Of a stretch of DNA of 64,000 nucleotides, positions 55,273-64,000 are shown one piece after another. Position 1 is the stretch's first letter, and every line of letters begins with the position of its first letter. A program made the translations under genes and the position numbers. The stretch is from Croceivirga sp. (GTDB taxonomy: Bacteria > Bacteroidota > Bacteroidia > Flavobacteriales > Flavobacteriaceae). The notes below the pieces were generated by a model. It did not search any database. It was not told the DNA's origin and saw only the letters and a program-made list of their open reading frames with translations. The stretch lies in contig JANQSA010000082.1 of assembly GCA_028284285.1 (NCBI GenBank), forward strand, positions 62,001-126,000, read 5' to 3'.

Positions 55273-55288
55273 ATTATGCATGCATAAT
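55273..55288. promoter_or_regulatory. 16-bp palindrome upstream of the GDSL lipoprotein, same as at etfB
   Basis: ATTATGCATGCATAAT, identical to the core of the 26-bp palindrome at 26658-26683. Its centre is 54.5 bp before the end of the -7 box, exactly 21 bp (two helical turns) further than at etfB. Confidence 0.7.
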
Positions 55289-55304
55289 TTTTTCATGTCT
55301 TTCA

Positions 55305-55335
55305 TTGCGGGACTAATAAATTTCCGCTAGTTTTG
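55305..55335 (+). promoter_or_regulatory. Promoter of the GDSL lipoprotein gene
   Basis: TTG (55305-55307) and TAGTTTTG (55328-55335) with a 20-bp spacer match the Bacteroidota consensus; start of transcription about 50 bp before the ATG. Confidence 0.7.
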
Positions 55336-55388
55336 GACATACTCAGTTAACTTTTATTTCAACTTAAACTAACATAATTTAATTTCAC

Positions 55389-56906
55389 ATGAAGAAGTAC
55401 TTTGCTTTGCTCCCGCTAGTGGGCCTTTTGCTGGTGGGCTGCGATGACGATGATCCGACAACGGACGATATGCAGATGGACACGGTGCCCGTTACCAGCG
55501 GCTCAGCAGATTTTTCAACATATGTTGCCCTGGGCAACTCTTTAACAGCAGGATTCTCAGACAACGCCCTATTTCGCATGGGTCAGGAAGCCTCCTTCCC
55601 CAATATGTTAGCAAGCAATTTTGCGTTGGCCGGGGGAGGAAACTTTGAAATTCCGTTCATGGCTGATGATTTGGGTGGAGCTACACTCGATGGGGATCCT
55701 TTTTTGGGTAATCGGTTTATTCTTTCTTTTGCAACGGGTGATCCCACCCCGGTTATGTTAGAAGGTATGGGCGCTACGGAAATCTCGCAAACACTCTCGG
55801 GGTCGTTTAACAATATGGGGGTTCCCGGCGCTAAAAGCTATCATTTGCTAGCGCCAGGATATGGCAATGTAGCCGGTGTGGCTGCAGGACTGGCTAATCC
55901 TTATTTTGCTCGTTTTGCTTCCTCTCCTGAGGCTACCATCTTAGGTGATGCTGCAGCTCAGAATCCAACATTTTTCTCTCTTTGGGTAGGAAACAATGAT
56001 GTATTGGGGTATGTTGTTGCCGGTGGTGCCGGAGTAGACCGAACCGGGGATCCAAACTTCGCTATGTATGGAGGGTCAGACATCTCCGATCCAAATGTGG
56101 TTGCGGGGGCTATTGATGCAATACTGCAACAAATGGAGGCTTTAGGCGCTCAAGGTGTAATTGCCAATCTTCCCGATGTGACCAGCATTCCTTTTCTTAC
56201 TACAGTACCCTATAACCCGGTTCCCCTGGATCCGGCAACAGCAGATTTGTTAAACGCTGCTTATGCGGCCTATAACGGCGGACTTGCACAACTCACTCAA
56301 GTAATTAATCCCCTTACCAATGAGCCTTTTATTTCAGTGGAGGAGGCTACGAGAAGAACTATCTCATTTGAAGCGGGAGCAACCAATGCCGTTGTGCTTA
56401 TTGATGAGGATCTAACGGATCTAACCGCTGTTAATCCCGCGTTAATTAATATGCGGCAATCGACTCCTGAAGATCTTTTAGTATTGCCCTCTAGGACCTT
56501 TATAGGAACGCTGGCGAACCCTGCCGACCCTACCTCCATTAATGGCGTAGCTGTCCCCCTATCAGACGAATGGGTACTGACTCCGGAAGAGCAAGTTGCA
56601 GCAAATACTGCTTTAAATGCCTTTAATCAGCTAATAGAGGGCCTGGCGCAACAATATGACCTGGCCTTCGTAGACGCCAATGCGTTGTTAACAGAACTTC
56701 GCGACTCTGGGTTTAGACTAGCGGATGGTAGCGTGGTTACCGCGGCTTTTGGCACCGGAGGCGGCTTTTCTCTGGATGGGGTGCATCCTTCACCAAGAGG
56801 TTATGCGATTATAGCCAATGCTTTTATCAATGCCATCAACACCAAGTACGAGTCCACCCTGCCCCTGGTAGATCCTTTGGACTTTACCGGACTTTATATC
56901 AATTAA
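55389..56906 (+). CDS. SGNH/GDSL-type hydrolase lipoprotein
   Basis: A 505-residue lipoprotein: lipobox LLLVGC (Cys18) followed by DDDDPTTDD, a surface-export type acidic run. The SGNH blocks are present: GNSLTAG (block I, nucleophile Ser), NMGVPGA (II), WVGNNDVLG (III) and DGVHPSPRG (V, Asp/His). It probably hydrolyses lipid or carbohydrate esters outside the cell. In related genomes such genes are often next to a FadL-type outer-membrane protein, not seen here. The upstream palindrome links it with etfBA. Confidence 0.88.
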   Translation: MKKYFALLPLVGLLLVGCDDDDPTTDDMQMDTVPVTSGSADFSTYVALGNSLTAGFSDNALFRMGQEASFPNMLASNFALAGGGNFEIPFMADDLGGATLDGDPFLGNRFILSFATGDPTPVMLEGMGATEISQTLSGSFNNMGVPGAKSYHLLAPGYGNVAGVAAGLANPYFARFASSPEATILGDAAAQNPTFFSLWVGNNDVLGYVVAGGAGVDRTGDPNFAMYGGSDISDPNVVAGAIDAILQQMEALGAQGVIANLPDVTSIPFLTTVPYNPVPLDPATADLLNAAYAAYNGGLAQLTQVINPLTNEPFISVEEATRRTISFEAGATNAVVLIDEDLTDLTAVNPALINMRQSTPEDLLVLPSRTFIGTLANPADPTSINGVAVPLSDEWVLTPEEQVAANTALNAFNQLIEGLAQQYDLAFVDANALLTELRDSGFRLADGSVVTAAFGTGGGFSLDGVHPSPRGYAIIANAFINAINTKYESTLPLVDPLDFTGLYIN

Positions 56907-56928
56907 TAGCAAAGAAATATGTATCTTA

Positions 56929-56951
56929 AGGCACCGTGGTAAACGGTGCCT
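56929..56951 (+). terminator. Terminator after the GDSL lipoprotein gene
   Basis: AGGCACCG (56929-56936) and CGGTGCCT (56944-56951) form a perfect 8-bp stem followed by TTGGG; the U-run is short. Confidence 0.65.
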
Positions 56952-56973
56952 TTGGGTATAAAATTCTTAATGC

Positions 56974-57324
56974 ATGAAATTACTATTACGGGTGCTCCTA
57001 AGTGCATTGGCTGTCGTAATTTTGGCAAAACTACTGCCAGGGGCCAGCGTAGATTCCTATCTCACCGCAATCCTGGTTGCAGTGGTATTAAGCCTGCTGA
57101 ACTTTTTGGTAAAACCGATATTAATCATCCTAACATTGCCTATTACCCTACTTACTTTGGGCATATTCCTTTTGTTTATTAACGCCATCATTATCCTATT
57201 GGCCGATTACTTCATCGCAGGTTTTGGGGTGGATGGGATTTGGTGGGCACTGCTTTTTAGCTTATTGTTATCCTTGCTACAGTCCGTATTGTTCTCGGTG
57301 CTGAAAGAAGAAGATAAAAAGTAA
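56974..57324 (+). CDS. Small four-helix membrane protein of the phage-holin-IV-like (DUF360) family
   Basis: A 116-residue very hydrophobic protein with about four helices (VLLSALAVVILAKLLPG; ILVAVVLSLLNFLVKPILIILTLPITLLTLG, quoted in part; FLLFINAIIILLADYF; WALLFSLLLSLLQSVLF). The pattern is that of the YvlD/holin superfamily IV proteins, common outside phages and of unknown role. No phage genes are nearby. Confidence 0.83.
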   Translation: MKLLLRVLLSALAVVILAKLLPGASVDSYLTAILVAVVLSLLNFLVKPILIILTLPITLLTLGIFLLFINAIIILLADYFIAGFGVDGIWWALLFSLLLSLLQSVLFSVLKEEDKK

Positions 57325-57356
57325 GTTTTTCCGTTGATTTACAACTTCTTAAAAAC

Positions 57357-57387
57357 TTGTCGAACAATCGAAATTGTAGTACTTTTG
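57357..57387 (+). promoter_or_regulatory. tig promoter
   Basis: TTG (57357-57359), 20-bp spacer, TACTTTTG (57380-57387): full match to the Bacteroidota housekeeping consensus. Confidence 0.75.
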
Positions 57388-57412
57388 CCAGCCATTTTAA
57401 TGTAGAATTTCT

Positions 57413-58735
57413 ATGAACATTTCTAAAGAGCAGATAGACGATTTGAATGCGGTGGTCAAAGTAGCTATCACTAAAGAGGATTATGAAGAGAAGGTGAACG
57501 CTATCCTGAAGAATTATCGCAAACAGGCCAATATTCCGGGATTTCGCAAAGGGCAAGTGCCCATGGGCCTCATCAAAAAACAATATGGCAAAGCCGTTTT
57601 GGTGGATGAGGTGAATAAATTGCTACAAGACAACCTTAACAAGTACCTAACAGAAGAAAAACTTGATGTTTTGGGCAATCCACTTCCTAAACACCAGGAG
57701 GATTTTGATTGGGATAGTGAAAATTTTGATTTTGAATTTGAACTGGGGCTGGCTCCTGAATTTGAAGCAAAACTCAAAACCAAAAAACCGATCACCCATT
57801 ATAAGATCGTTGCCGATAAGAAAATGGTGGAAGAACAGGTAAACCGTCTGCAAAAGCAATACGGAAAAATCGTTGCCCAAACCGAGGTGGGAAAAAACCA
57901 CGAAGTAACCGGAACATTTAAAAATGAAGCGGAGGAAATTGAACATAAGACCACTTTGGAGATAGAGAAGATAAAAAGCAAAAAAGCCATTGATGCTTTG
58001 CTAGGGAAGAAAGTGGAAGATATCGTAACGGTTAAGACCAAGGGGCTTTTTAAAGAAGATTATCTACTAGCCTCCAGCTTGGGAATCCCACAGGATAGGG
58101 CAGAAAAACTCAATATTGAAGTGCAATTTACTATTGAGGAGATCAATGAACGCGAACTTGCGACTTTGGATCAGGAACTTTTTGATAAACTTTTCGGAAA
58201 AGATGTGGTCACTTCTGAAGACGAGATGAAGGAAAAGATCAAGACAGATTCAGAGAAACAGTTTGAGCAGCAATCGGATCAAAAGTTGTTGAACGACATT
58301 ACGGAAAAACTGATCGAAGAGACGAAATTTGACCTTCCTGCTACATTTCTAAGAAAATGGATCCAGCTGAGCGGAGAAAAGGAAATGACAGAAACGGAAG
58401 CTGCGGAGGAGTATGTAAAGTCCGAAAAAGGGCTGCGATACCAATTGATAGAAGGGAAAATTATTCAGGATAATGACCTTCAGGTCCAGTTGGACGAATT
58501 AAAAGAGTTTGCCAAAGGCTTTATTAAATCCCAGATGGCGCAATACGGACATATCAATCCGTCAGAGGAAGAACTGGAGAATATTGCGGCCAGGGTATTG
58601 GGCAATCAAGACGAGGTGAAACGGCTCTCCGAACAATTAATGAGTCAAAAGCTCCTAACGCTCTACAAGACGCAATGCAACCTCAAAACAAAGGAGATCA
58701 GTTATGAAAACTTTGTAAAAGAGGTATACGGATAG
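57413..58735 (+). CDS. tig: Trigger factor
   Basis: A 440-residue ribosome-associated chaperone. The ribosome-binding loop region IPGFRKGQVPMGLIKKQYG (about 40-58) matches the GFRxGxxP signature. The PPIase domain in the middle is poorly conserved, as usual in Bacteroidota, and the C-terminal helices are present. It folds new proteins and stands, as in many bacteria, before clpP and clpX. A strong hairpin separates it from clpP. Confidence 0.94.
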   Translation: MNISKEQIDDLNAVVKVAITKEDYEEKVNAILKNYRKQANIPGFRKGQVPMGLIKKQYGKAVLVDEVNKLLQDNLNKYLTEEKLDVLGNPLPKHQEDFDWDSENFDFEFELGLAPEFEAKLKTKKPITHYKIVADKKMVEEQVNRLQKQYGKIVAQTEVGKNHEVTGTFKNEAEEIEHKTTLEIEKIKSKKAIDALLGKKVEDIVTVKTKGLFKEDYLLASSLGIPQDRAEKLNIEVQFTIEEINERELATLDQELFDKLFGKDVVTSEDEMKEKIKTDSEKQFEQQSDQKLLNDITEKLIEETKFDLPATFLRKWIQLSGEKEMTETEAAEEYVKSEKGLRYQLIEGKIIQDNDLQVQLDELKEFAKGFIKSQMAQYGHINPSEEELENIAARVLGNQDEVKRLSEQLMSQKLLTLYKTQCNLKTKEISYENFVKEVYG

Positions 58736-58760
58736 CGCACTAAATAATCGTATCTTTACG

Positions 58761-58793
58761 GTTCTGAAATAGCCATATTTCAGAACTTTTTTG
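58761..58793 (+). terminator. Terminator between tig and clpP
   Basis: GTTCTGAAAT (58761-58770) and ATTTCAGAAC (58777-58786) form a perfect 10-bp stem followed by a T-run. TATCTTTA just before it (58751) is a one-mismatch -7 box, so clpP may be transcribed through the hairpin (attenuator-like). Confidence 0.85.
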
Positions 58794-58818
58794 TTTCAAA
58801 AAATCAACGCTAAATCCA

Positions 58819-59499
58819 ATGGATTACGGAAAGGAATTTGAAAAATATGCTACCCAACACCATGGTGTGAATAGCATGTATTACGACCAGATCATTAGCA
58901 GTATGTATCCGGTGAATATGACCCCAAATATTATTGAGGAGCGTCAAATGAACATTGCGGTATTTGATGTTTTTTCCCGTTTGATGATGGATCGAATCAT
59001 TTTTATGGGAACCGGTATCAATGATCAGGTAGCCAATATTGTACAGGCGCAGTTATTGTTTTTGGAAAGTACAGATGCTTCTAAAGATATCTCCATATAT
59101 ATCAATTCCCCGGGAGGAGGGGTTTATGCCGGTTTGGGAATTTATGATACCATGCAGTTCATAAAACCCGATGTAACCACCATATGTACGGGGATAGCAG
59201 CCTCTATGGCCGCAGTACTCCTGTGCGCCGGCGAGAAAGGAAAGCGAAGTGGCCTACCCCATTCCAGGGTAATGATCCATCAACCCCTTTCCGGAGTCCA
59301 GGGACAAGCCAGTGACATTGAGATCGCCGCTCAGGAGGTTTTGAAAATTAAAGATGAGCTTTACCATATTATCGCTAACCATTCCGAACAGCCCTTTGAA
59401 AAAGTGTATGAAGATAGCGACCGGGATTACTGGATGAAGGCCGAAGAAGCCAAAGCTTACGGAATGATAGATGAGATTTTGGTAAGGGAAAGGGCATAA
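58819..59499 (+). CDS. clpP: ATP-dependent Clp protease proteolytic subunit
   Basis: A 226-residue ClpP with the catalytic triad Ser (GIAASMAAVLLCAG), His (RVMIHQP) and Asp (DSDRDYWM). The N-terminus before the mature fold is about 35 residues and may be processed. It forms the chambered protease fed by ClpX, encoded 72 bp downstream. Confidence 0.96.
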   Translation: MDYGKEFEKYATQHHGVNSMYYDQIISSMYPVNMTPNIIEERQMNIAVFDVFSRLMMDRIIFMGTGINDQVANIVQAQLLFLESTDASKDISIYINSPGGGVYAGLGIYDTMQFIKPDVTTICTGIAASMAAVLLCAGEKGKRSGLPHSRVMIHQPLSGVQGQASDIEIAAQEVLKIKDELYHIIANHSEQPFEKVYEDSDRDYWMKAEEAKAYGMIDEILVRERA

Positions 59500-59570
59500 T
59501 TTCGAACCATACACCATAGAATTTTATTGCCTTTACAACGTTACAAGGATTTGTTTTAATTATAAAAAGC

Positions 59571-60806
59571 ATGGCAAAGGAAGAATTAGAATGCTCATTT
59601 TGTGGTAGAAAAAAATCGGAAACCAATTTATTGATTGCCGGCTTGGACGCCCATATTTGTGATCGTTGTATAGAACAGGCGTATAGCATTGTTGCGGAGG
59701 AATCCAAACAATCCAAAACCAATGATCTATCTTCCGAACTGGTTCTGAAAAAGCCACTTGAGATAAAGGATTTTCTGGATACGTTTATCATTGGCCAGGA
59801 CCGTACCAAAAAGGTACTATCCGTTGCCGTATACAACCACTACAAACGTTTGTTACAGCCTAGAAGCAAAGATGACGAGATAGAAATCCAGAAGAGCAAC
59901 ATTGTTATGGTAGGGCAAACCGGAACGGGTAAAACCCTCATGGCTAAAACAATTGCCAAAATGTTGAATGTTCCCCTGGCCATCGTAGATGCCACGGTAC
60001 TAACAGAAGCCGGATATGTTGGAGAAGATGTGGAAAGCATTTTAACACGATTACTGCAGGCAGCGGATTACAACCTTGAAAAAGCGGAGCGAGGCATTGT
60101 TTTTATTGACGAGATCGACAAAATTGCCCGTAAAAGTGACAATCCTTCCATTACCCGTGATGTCTCTGGTGAAGGTGTGCAACAAGGGTTATTGAAGCTT
60201 TTGGAAGGTACTATGGTGAATGTTCCTCCCAAAGGAGGAAGAAAGCACCCCGATCAAAAGTTCATAGAGGTAAATACCGAAAACATCCTGTTTATTGCTG
60301 GAGGTGCCTTTGATGGTATAGAACGGATCATTAACAAGCGCTTAAACATGCAGGCCGTGGGTTATAGCGCCTCCAAAGCAGAAGATAACCTGGATGCCGA
60401 AAACATCCTCCAATACATTATTCCGAAAGACTTAAAGGAATTTGGTTTAATCCCGGAGATCATCGGAAGATTGCCCGTACTTACCCATATGAATCCTCTG
60501 GACGGGAAAGCCTTGCGGGCCATTTTGACAGAACCAAAGAATGCGATAATCAAACAGTACGAAAAACTGTTTGCCATGGATGGTATCACTTTTAGTATCA
60601 CCGAACAAGCCCTGGGTTATATAGTAGACAAGGCGGTAGCCTACAAATTGGGAGCCAGGGGACTACGATCCTTGTGTGAAGCCGTTTTTACGGATGCTAT
60701 GTTCACTCTACCCAGCAGTGAGGAAAAGGAATTCAAGGTGACAAAACCCTATGCCGAAGAAAAACTTTCCATGGAAACCATGAACAAGCTTAAAGCGGTT
60801 TCCTAA
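59571..60806 (+). CDS. clpX: ATP-dependent Clp protease ATP-binding subunit
   Basis: A 411-residue AAA+ unfoldase: N-terminal zinc domain with two CxxC pairs ([12 protein letters not shown]), Walker [14 protein letters not shown], Walker [12 protein letters not shown], and the pore loop GYVGEDVE. It unfolds tagged proteins for ClpP. Confidence 0.97.
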   Translation: MAKEELECSFCGRKKSETNLLIAGLDAHICDRCIEQAYSIVAEESKQSKTNDLSSELVLKKPLEIKDFLDTFIIGQDRTKKVLSVAVYNHYKRLLQPRSKDDEIEIQKSNIVMVGQTGTGKTLMAKTIAKMLNVPLAIVDATVLTEAGYVGEDVESILTRLLQAADYNLEKAERGIVFIDEIDKIARKSDNPSITRDVSGEGVQQGLLKLLEGTMVNVPPKGGRKHPDQKFIEVNTENILFIAGGAFDGIERIINKRLNMQAVGYSASKAEDNLDAENILQYIIPKDLKEFGLIPEIIGRLPVLTHMNPLDGKALRAILTEPKNAIIKQYEKLFAMDGITFSITEQALGYIVDKAVAYKLGARGLRSLCEAVFTDAMFTLPSSEEKEFKVTKPYAEEKLSMETMNKLKAVS

Positions 60807-60865
60807 CCACACCACGCTAAAAAAAGAACTTCCTTTTCTTTTACGGCGGCGTAAAGAAGTACGTA

Positions 60866-61405
60866 TTATACCGCTGCTTTTGTCACCTGCTGCAACAGAT
60901 TCATGCAGACTTCTCCTATGATTTTTTCATCGGAATACAATTCGTGGCCAAAATTAGGGACGATATTGAGCGCTACACCTACCTCATCAGCCCATTCTAA
61001 ACCAGGTTTGTATTCATCACAATCCCCGTAAATGAGATGTATGTCGCAGTCAGGACTTTCGGTTTCAAAGCGAAGCCTTGTAGGTGAAATAGCTGTTAAG
61101 GATTTCATAGGCCAGCCACGTAAGCCTGCTTTCCAGGCTATTGTTCCTCCCATAGAGAAGGCCAGGACATGGGTAGGTTTGGTCTCCCTTTTTAACAAAT
61201 GCGCCACTGCAATATCTATTCCCCCATCAACAAAGGCCGCATGAATGTTCTCTTCGGTAAGTACCGGGACATCCAGGGTGGCTAATTGTTGAATATCATA
61301 AAATTGAATGTTGTAGTATTGTTGCAGGTAACCAAAATAAGAAGTGATCCAAAGTCCTTTTTTAATACCCCACATATCGGATAAGACAATTAATCTCTCA
61401 GCCAT
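60866..61405 (-). CDS. Alpha/beta hydrolase fold protein
   Basis: A 179-residue small hydrolase-like protein: nucleophile Ser in VLAFSMGGTIAWK, Asp in LIYGDCDEYKPG and His in VPNFGHELYSDE. The N-terminal LIVLSDMWGIKKGLW forms the oxyanion strand. Compact, without lid domain; substrate unknown. It is convergent with clpX; an imperfect hairpin (60834-60857) between them may end both transcripts. Confidence 0.82.
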   Translation of the reverse strand: MAERLIVLSDMWGIKKGLWITSYFGYLQQYYNIQFYDIQQLATLDVPVLTEENIHAAFVDGGIDIAVAHLLKRETKPTHVLAFSMGGTIAWKAGLRGWPMKSLTAISPTRLRFETESPDCDIHLIYGDCDEYKPGLEWADEVGVALNIVPNFGHELYSDEKIIGEVCMNLLQQVTKAAV

Positions 61406-61559
61406 AATCTAAAAGTGTATATTCATTGGTGATTCAAAAGTGTTTACAAAACGAAGTTTTCCCTAAAATATTGGTTTATCTGAATTTTTGTTCGATAAAC
61501 CGTCGAAAATTACGAAAACGTTTTCGTAAATCGATATTTCACTGTACAAAAAGTGACGA

Positions 61560-63086
61560 TTACTGTACAGATTGCATATTTAACCGAAGTAATTCCTCAA
61601 GATGTTCCCTGGAATTGGACAATCTGGGAATTTTGTGCTGTCCCCCCAGCTTGTTTTTAGATTTGAGCCAGTCGTAGAAGAGATCTTCCCGGGCTACATG
61701 CACGGTTGGCATTTTTAAAGTGATATTGTTATACCGTTTTGCTTCATAATCCGAGTTCAGTGATTTTAGGGCATTATCCATGAGTTCAGTGAAGTAATTT
61801 AAATTTTGCGGGGGATTGCGAAATTCAATCATCCATTCATGGGACCCCTTTTCACTCCCGTTCATAAAAATAGGAGCTGCCGTATAATCCTTGATCTCCG
61901 CCCCTGTTTTTACACAAACTTGCAGTAAGGCCTCTTCTGCATTTTCTATAATCAGCTCTTCGCCAAAAGCATTGATATAGTGTTTTGTCCTTCCTGTGAT
62001 ACGAATCCTGAAAGGATCTAAAGAGGTAAACCGGACCGTGTCCCCAATCTTATAACGCCATAATCCGGCATTGGTGGTGATGACCATAGCATAATTTACC
62101 CCGGTTTGTACCTCCCATATGGGCAAGACCTTTTTACTTCTTTCCCCGTTACAATCCACCGGAATAAACTCATAAAATATACCGTAGTCAAGCATTAACA
62201 ACAGATCCTCGGAATTGTTCCTATCCTGAATACCAAAAAATCCCTCCGAAGCATTATAGGTTTCATAATAGTTAAAACGCTTACGTGGCAATAGTTTTTT
62301 GTACTGCTCGCGGTAGGGTGCAAAACTCACACCACCGTGAAAATATACTTCCAGGTTTTCCCAGACTTCAAACAAATGATTCCTACCTGTCTTTTCCAAT
62401 ACATTGTTCAACAGTACCAACATCCAGGAAGGTACACCGGCCAGACTGGTTACATTTTCTTTAATGCTCTCCTCAATAATGGCATCCATTTTCTCCTCCC
62501 ATTCGCTCATTAAGGACACTTTATTACTGGGGGTACTGCTGTATTCCGCCCACAGCGGCATATTGTCTATAAGGATGGCGGATAAATCTCCAAAAAAACT
62601 CCCGTTGTCCTCATACAACTCCTTACTTCCACCTAAGCGAAGCCCTTTACCCGTAAAAAGCTGCGAATTTTCGTTATTGTTAAGGTACAAACAGAGAAGG
62701 TCCTTACCGGATTTATAATGACAGTCTTCCAGGGCTTCCATGCTTACCGGGATAAACTTACTTTTGGCATTGGTAGTGCCACTGCTTTTCGCAAACCATT
62801 TGATATGTGTTGGCCAAAACAAGTTTTGTTCTCCTTGCCGGGTACGTTCTACTGTGGGGGCAATATCCTCATAGCTCACCAAAGGCAAACGTTCCGCAAA
62901 GGTCTCATAGGTGTTGATGGACTCAAAACCGTAATGCCTTCCTATCTCCGTGTTTTTGGCATAAGAAAGCAGTTGCTGCAACAGTTCTTTTTGTACATCC
63001 ACAGGATATTTTAAAAACAACTCAATTTGATGATACCGTTTTTTAAGCAACCAGGAGGCAATAGAGTTGAATAAGGGTATTGGCAT
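61560..63086 (-). CDS. GH3-family acyl-acid amido synthetase-like protein
   Basis: A 508-residue member of the GH3 auxin-responsive promoter family (ANL adenylate-forming superfamily). Motifs include WFAKSSGTTNAKSKFIPVS (ATP-binding P-loop-like), YYETYNASEGFFGIQD and GLWRYKIGDTVRF. Plant members conjugate hormones to amino acids after adenylation; bacterial ones are uncharacterised. It is transcribed alone. A tandem TAGCTAGCTA lies 15 bp before its start (63100). Confidence 0.9.
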   Translation of the reverse strand: MPIPLFNSIASWLLKKRYHQIELFLKYPVDVQKELLQQLLSYAKNTEIGRHYGFESINTYETFAERLPLVSYEDIAPTVERTRQGEQNLFWPTHIKWFAKSSGTTNAKSKFIPVSMEALEDCHYKSGKDLLCLYLNNNENSQLFTGKGLRLGGSKELYEDNGSFFGDLSAILIDNMPLWAEYSSTPSNKVSLMSEWEEKMDAIIEESIKENVTSLAGVPSWMLVLLNNVLEKTGRNHLFEVWENLEVYFHGGVSFAPYREQYKKLLPRKRFNYYETYNASEGFFGIQDRNNSEDLLLMLDYGIFYEFIPVDCNGERSKKVLPIWEVQTGVNYAMVITTNAGLWRYKIGDTVRFTSLDPFRIRITGRTKHYINAFGEELIIENAEEALLQVCVKTGAEIKDYTAAPIFMNGSEKGSHEWMIEFRNPPQNLNYFTELMDNALKSLNSDYEAKRYNNITLKMPTVHVAREDLFYDWLKSKNKLGGQHKIPRLSNSREHLEELLRLNMQSVQ

Positions 63087-63165
63087 TTTAGGTATCTTTA
63101 GCTAGCTAGTTTGACGAACTACTAAAATAGCTTTTATTTCAAATTTGTTCAAAAATCCAAAAACC

Positions 63166-63960
63166 ATGCTTTACGAAGGGGTGTTGCGAAAAATGCAAAC
63201 CGAGATGGGAAATCCCATACAATACTATTTGGTCTTTGACAACGATTTTATACACTTAAACCAGGCTTTGAACAAACGCCTAAAGATACAGTTTATAAAA
63301 TACCAGTGTCTCAATTGTGGTTTGGATCTACCTATTTACCGCCAGGGGTTTGACAAACAATGCTTTTACAAAACCCCGGCGGCCGGGGAATGGATCATGA
63401 AACCGGAGCTCAGTACAGCACATTTGGATAAGGAAGACCGGGACCTGGAATTCGAGAAAAAAATACAACTTCAACCTCATGTGGTGTATTTGGCCAATAG
63501 CAGTAATGTAAAAGTAGGGGTAACCCGAAAAAACCAGGTACCCACCCGATGGATAGACCAGGGCGCCCATGAAGCCATCACCATTGCCGAAGTCCCTAAC
63601 CGGTATTTGGCAGGCATTACGGAGGTAGCTTTAAAAGCACATGTAAGTGATAAGACCAGTTGGCAAAAAATGTTGAAAAATGATCTGGAAGATGTAGACT
63701 TGACAGCCTGGCGGAAACGCTTAAAACCCTTTGTCCCGGAAGAAGTGTCCGAATACTTTTTGGAAGCCAATGGAGAAACCCATCTGGAATTCCCCGTATT
63801 GCAATATCCGGAGAAGGTAAAAAGCCTGAACCTTGAAAAAACACCCAGCTTTGAAGGGATACTTAAAGGCATTAAGGGGCAATACCTCCTTTTTGAAGAC
63901 CAGCGGGTTTTTAATGTCCGTGGTCATGAAGGATATTATGTGGGGATTGATGTGAAGTAA
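63166..63960 (+). CDS. DUF2797 domain protein
   Basis: A 264-residue protein. ATG at 63166 (MLYEGVLRKMQTEMG) is preferred; a frame seven codons longer needs a TTG. A short Cys region (YQCLNCGLDLPIY, KQCFYK) suggests a zinc ribbon, followed by HVVYLANSSNVKVGVTR and PTRWIDQGAHEA, which has the spacing of a GIY-YIG-like fold. Function unknown; divergent from the GH3 gene. Confidence 0.87.
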   Translation: MLYEGVLRKMQTEMGNPIQYYLVFDNDFIHLNQALNKRLKIQFIKYQCLNCGLDLPIYRQGFDKQCFYKTPAAGEWIMKPELSTAHLDKEDRDLEFEKKIQLQPHVVYLANSSNVKVGVTRKNQVPTRWIDQGAHEAITIAEVPNRYLAGITEVALKAHVSDKTSWQKMLKNDLEDVDLTAWRKRLKPFVPEEVSEYFLEANGETHLEFPVLQYPEKVKSLNLEKTPSFEGILKGIKGQYLLFEDQRVFNVRGHEGYYVGIDVK

Positions 63961-64000
63961 TAGCCTATCCAAGAAATAAAGACGGTGATCTTTATTTCTA

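Noticed and set aside
56974-57324. Prophage remnant suggested by the holin-like protein
   Set aside because: No other phage genes nearby; this family of small membrane proteins is common in bacterial chromosomes.

Overview
The window is a chromosomal segment of a Bacteroidota bacterium, most likely a marine member of the Flavobacteriaceae. Evidence: promoters of the TTG / TAnnTTTG type with almost no Shine-Dalgarno sequences; family markers such as DUF5686, DUF6089, isoprenyl transferase/BamA/OmpH synteny, 2TM proteins and DUF2797; and lipoproteins with an acidic run right after the lipobox Cys (surface-export type). GC content is moderate and coding density high. No tRNA, rRNA, CRISPR array or prophage is visible.

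Region 1 (1-18.1 kb, almost all minus strand) is a sulfur assimilation and methionine/SAM block. In transcription order: metK behind a putative SAM-II riboswitch; a CocE/S15-type lipoprotein hydrolase and a SAM methyltransferase; metY behind a SAM-I riboswitch; a very large fusion of homoserine O-acetyltransferase (MetX) with aspartokinase-homoserine dehydrogenase (ThrA); a GIY-YIG gene bracketed by small palindromic repeats; a metZ-like PLP enzyme; an Rrf2 regulator; PAPS reductase; sulfite reductase with a HEPN-like tail; SUMT and precorrin-2 dehydrogenase for siroheme; a ferredoxin-NADP reductase; and, behind a second SAM-I riboswitch, the homocysteine methyltransferase half of a split MetH that runs off the left edge. 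Sulfate is thus reduced to sulfide, joined to O-acetylhomoserine, methylated and turned into SAM, and SAM is sensed by RNA at three points.

Region 2 (18.2-32 kb) is core metabolism: deoxynucleoside kinase, TonB, membrane and soluble pyrophosphatases side by side, a DUF5686 outer-membrane protein, pyruvate dehydrogenase E1 beta, EtfBA, a DUF151 nuclease-like protein, a NupC nucleoside transporter, a four-helix-bundle (S23/IVP) gene between inverted purine/pyrimidine tracts, and thyA.

Region 3 (32-34.4 kb) is a more AT-rich accessory patch: a TIR-domain protein, a divergent HTH/SymE-like pair with dyad operators, and a VOC protein, with short inverted boundary motifs between the units.

Region 4 (34.4-45.6 kb): AraC regulator with aldo/keto reductase, a surface lipoprotein built of five 110-residue repeats divergent from a two-component system, an egtB-egtD-DUF427 ergothioneine-type operon, a CBM48-like protein, a class V aminotransferase, and a 2TM-folA pair.

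Region 5 (45.6-64 kb): the envelope operon CBS-nadK-DUF6089-uppS-bamA-ompH-ompH with murI, divergent from pdxJ and a hydrolase; a GDSL-type lipoprotein; a small membrane protein; tig-clpP-clpX; a hydrolase, a GH3-like enzyme and DUF2797. The long palindrome ATTATGCATGCATAAT occurs upstream of both etfBA and the GDSL lipoprotein and suggests a shared, probably lipid-related, regulon.
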